From contig DAOVYC010000047.1 of NCBI GenBank assembly GCA_030635805.1, positions 1 to 5,734 of the forward strand: 5,734 nucleotides of DNA. Reading direction: 5' to 3'. The translations under genes were made by a program, and so were the position numbers. The notes below the pieces were generated by a model. It was not told the origin of the DNA. It saw only the letters and a program-made list of their open reading frames with translations, and made no database searches. Each line of letters begins with the position of its first letter. Position 1 is the first letter of the stretch. The stretch is from a bacterium (lineage in GTDB: Bacteria; Patescibacteriota; Gracilibacteria; JAUYGZ01; DAOVYC01). This document shows positions 4,689 to 5,734 of the stretch, piece by piece.

Positions 4689-5734
4689 ATGAACAATCCA
4701 CCTACAACTTTTTATGGACTGGGCATTGCTCCAGATCTTTTGAAACGCCTTGAGGCGTTAAAATTTATAAAGCCAACACCTATCCAATATAAAGCTATCC
4801 CGACAGGGATTAAGGGGGAAGATTTAATTGGCATTGCCCAGACTGGAACGGGAAAAACTTTGGCTTTTTCCATCCCTATGATTCAACGTCTGTCGGCAAC
4901 CAGGCGCCAGGGGCTAATTCTTTGCCCTACTCGCGAGCTAGCCTTGCAAGTGGATGAAATCCTAAAAAAAGTAGGGGCTAAATTTGGCCTGAAGACAGTG
5001 GTGATTATTGGTGGAACTGATATTGGCCGACAGGTAAGAGCCCTGAGGGCGGGAGCTAATGTGGTCGTAGCCACACCCGGCCGACTAATTGATCACCTAC
5101 AAAAACAAACAGTATCACTTTCTGAAGTAGGAGTGTTGGTGCTGGATGAAGCGGATCGTATGCTAGATATGGGCTTTGAACCACAAATTAAACAAATTCT
5201 TTCGACATTACCGAATAAACGACAAACAATGTTATTTTCCGCCACGATGCCAGCTAAGATTGCCGAAATTGCTCGAAAATATATGGCTAAACCCCTACGT
5301 GTGGAGGTGGCTCCTTCGGGTACTACTGCTGAGCAAATTGAACAGGAATTGTTTGTTGTCCCGCGTTATCAAAAAATGGCTCTTTTGGAACAGTTGCTTT
5401 CGGAATATCATGGTACAGTGCTGATTTTTAGTCGCACGAAACACGGTGCTAAAAAAATTACCCGCGTTATCAAGAGTATTGGTCACACAGCCGCAGAAAT
5501 ACATTCCAACCGTTCTCTTGGTCAGCGACGTCAGGCGCTTGATGGATTCAAATCCGGTCGCTACCGAGTATTGGTGGCTACGGATATTGCTTCCCGAGGA
5601 ATTGATGTGACGGATATTGAATTGGTAATCAACTATGATCTTCCCGAAAATTCGGAAGATTATGTGCACCGGGTGGGAAGAACGGGTCGAGCGGGAAATG
5701 CGGGAAAAGCCATCTCCTTTGCCTGTCCGGAACA
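4689..5734 (+). CDS. DEAD-box ATP-dependent RNA helicase (3'-truncated)
   Basis: The frame is open from the ATG at 4689 to the right edge: 348 residues are visible and the C-terminus is missing. All the core motifs of a DEAD-box RNA helicase are present in order. They are the Q motif (F8 through TPIQ, 30-33), motif I AQTGTGKT (50-57), Ia PTRELALQ (80-87), GG (108-109), Ib TPGR (129-132), II DEAD (153-156), III SAT (184-186), IV VLIFSRT (244-250), V ATDIASRGID (297-306) and VI HRVGRTGRAG (327-336). Both RecA-like domains are therefore intact and the enzyme should unwind short RNA duplexes using ATP. The sequence resembles the RhlE/CsdA type, whose members act in ribosome assembly, cold adaptation and mRNA decay. 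Subfamily depends on the missing tail, so I give no symbol. Spacing of 14 nt from typA and no terminator suggest one operon. There is no Shine-Dalgarno sequence; an ATG at 4681 gives only a 3-codon frame. Confidence 0.95.
   Translation, partial: MNNPPTTFYGLGIAPDLLKRLEALKFIKPTPIQYKAIPTGIKGEDLIGIAQTGTGKTLAFSIPMIQRLSATRRQGLILCPTRELALQVDEILKKVGAKFGLKTVVIIGGTDIGRQVRALRAGANVVVATPGRLIDHLQKQTVSLSEVGVLVLDEADRMLDMGFEPQIKQILSTLPNKRQTMLFSATMPAKIAEIARKYMAKPLRVEVAPSGTTAEQIEQELFVVPRYQKMALLEQLLSEYHGTVLIFSRTKHGAKKITRVIKSIGHTAAEIHSNRSLGQRRQALDGFKSGRYRVLVATDIASRGIDVTDIELVINYDLPENSEDYVHRVGRTGRAGNAGKAISFACPE

Noticed and set aside
4883..5669. Other reading frames inside the helicase region, both strands
   Set aside because: All DEAD-box motifs lie in the frame starting at 4689 without interruption; the alternatives show no domain.
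1..5734. Alternative genetic code (TGA as Gly or Trp) as in some CPR lineages
   Set aside because: No gene contains an in-frame TGA and tryptophans are encoded by TGG; genes end at TAA or TAG as expected.

Overview
The window looks like a piece of a small, AT-leaning bacterial genome using the standard code. Tryptophans are TGG and no gene has an in-frame TGA. I think a Patescibacteria/CPR-type organism is most likely. The hints are an LPATG-tailed DUF11 surface protein, a small DUF3467 protein, a secreted or anchored lethal-factor-like peptidase, and start codons without Shine-Dalgarno sequences. None of these is decisive; a phylogeny of TypA or the helicase would settle it.

Layout, left to right. 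(1) 1-789 (+) is the 3' end of a cell-surface protein with a DUF11 domain and a C-terminal LPATG / hydrophobic / RRRK sorting signal. A good intrinsic terminator follows at 816-848. (2) 849-940 is a long bulged hairpin with a perfect GC-rich tip. (3) 1033-1110 (+) is tRNA-His(GTG) with encoded G-1 and CCA, behind its own promoter. (4) 1240-1497 (+) is a DUF3467 protein. (5) 1496-1599 is a nested palindromic repeat between convergent genes. (6) 1604-2602 (-) is a membrane-anchored or secreted HExxH zinc metallopeptidase resembling the catalytic domain of anthrax lethal factor. (7) 2603-2880 is a divergent promoter region with two adjoining 7-nt-periodic repeat arrays, one able to form a G-quadruplex. 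(8) 2881-4674 (+) is the ribosome-associated GTPase TypA/BipA. (9) 4689-5734 (+) is a DEAD-box RNA helicase that runs off the right edge.

How the genes relate. typA and the helicase lie 14 nt apart on one strand with no terminator between them. They are probably one transcript for ribosome/RNA maintenance, a sensible pairing since both families act on ribosome assembly, often under cold or stress. The tRNA and DUF3467 genes seem to have their own promoters. The surface protein and the peptidase both belong to the cell envelope or exterior but are not in one operon.

The most interesting points are the lethal-factor-like peptidase with its matching Tyr/Glu active-site spacing, the repeat-rich intergenic regions, and the consistent lack of Shine-Dalgarno sequences, with promoter positions that predict leaderless or very short-leader mRNAs. 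I see no convincing new multi-gene system here.
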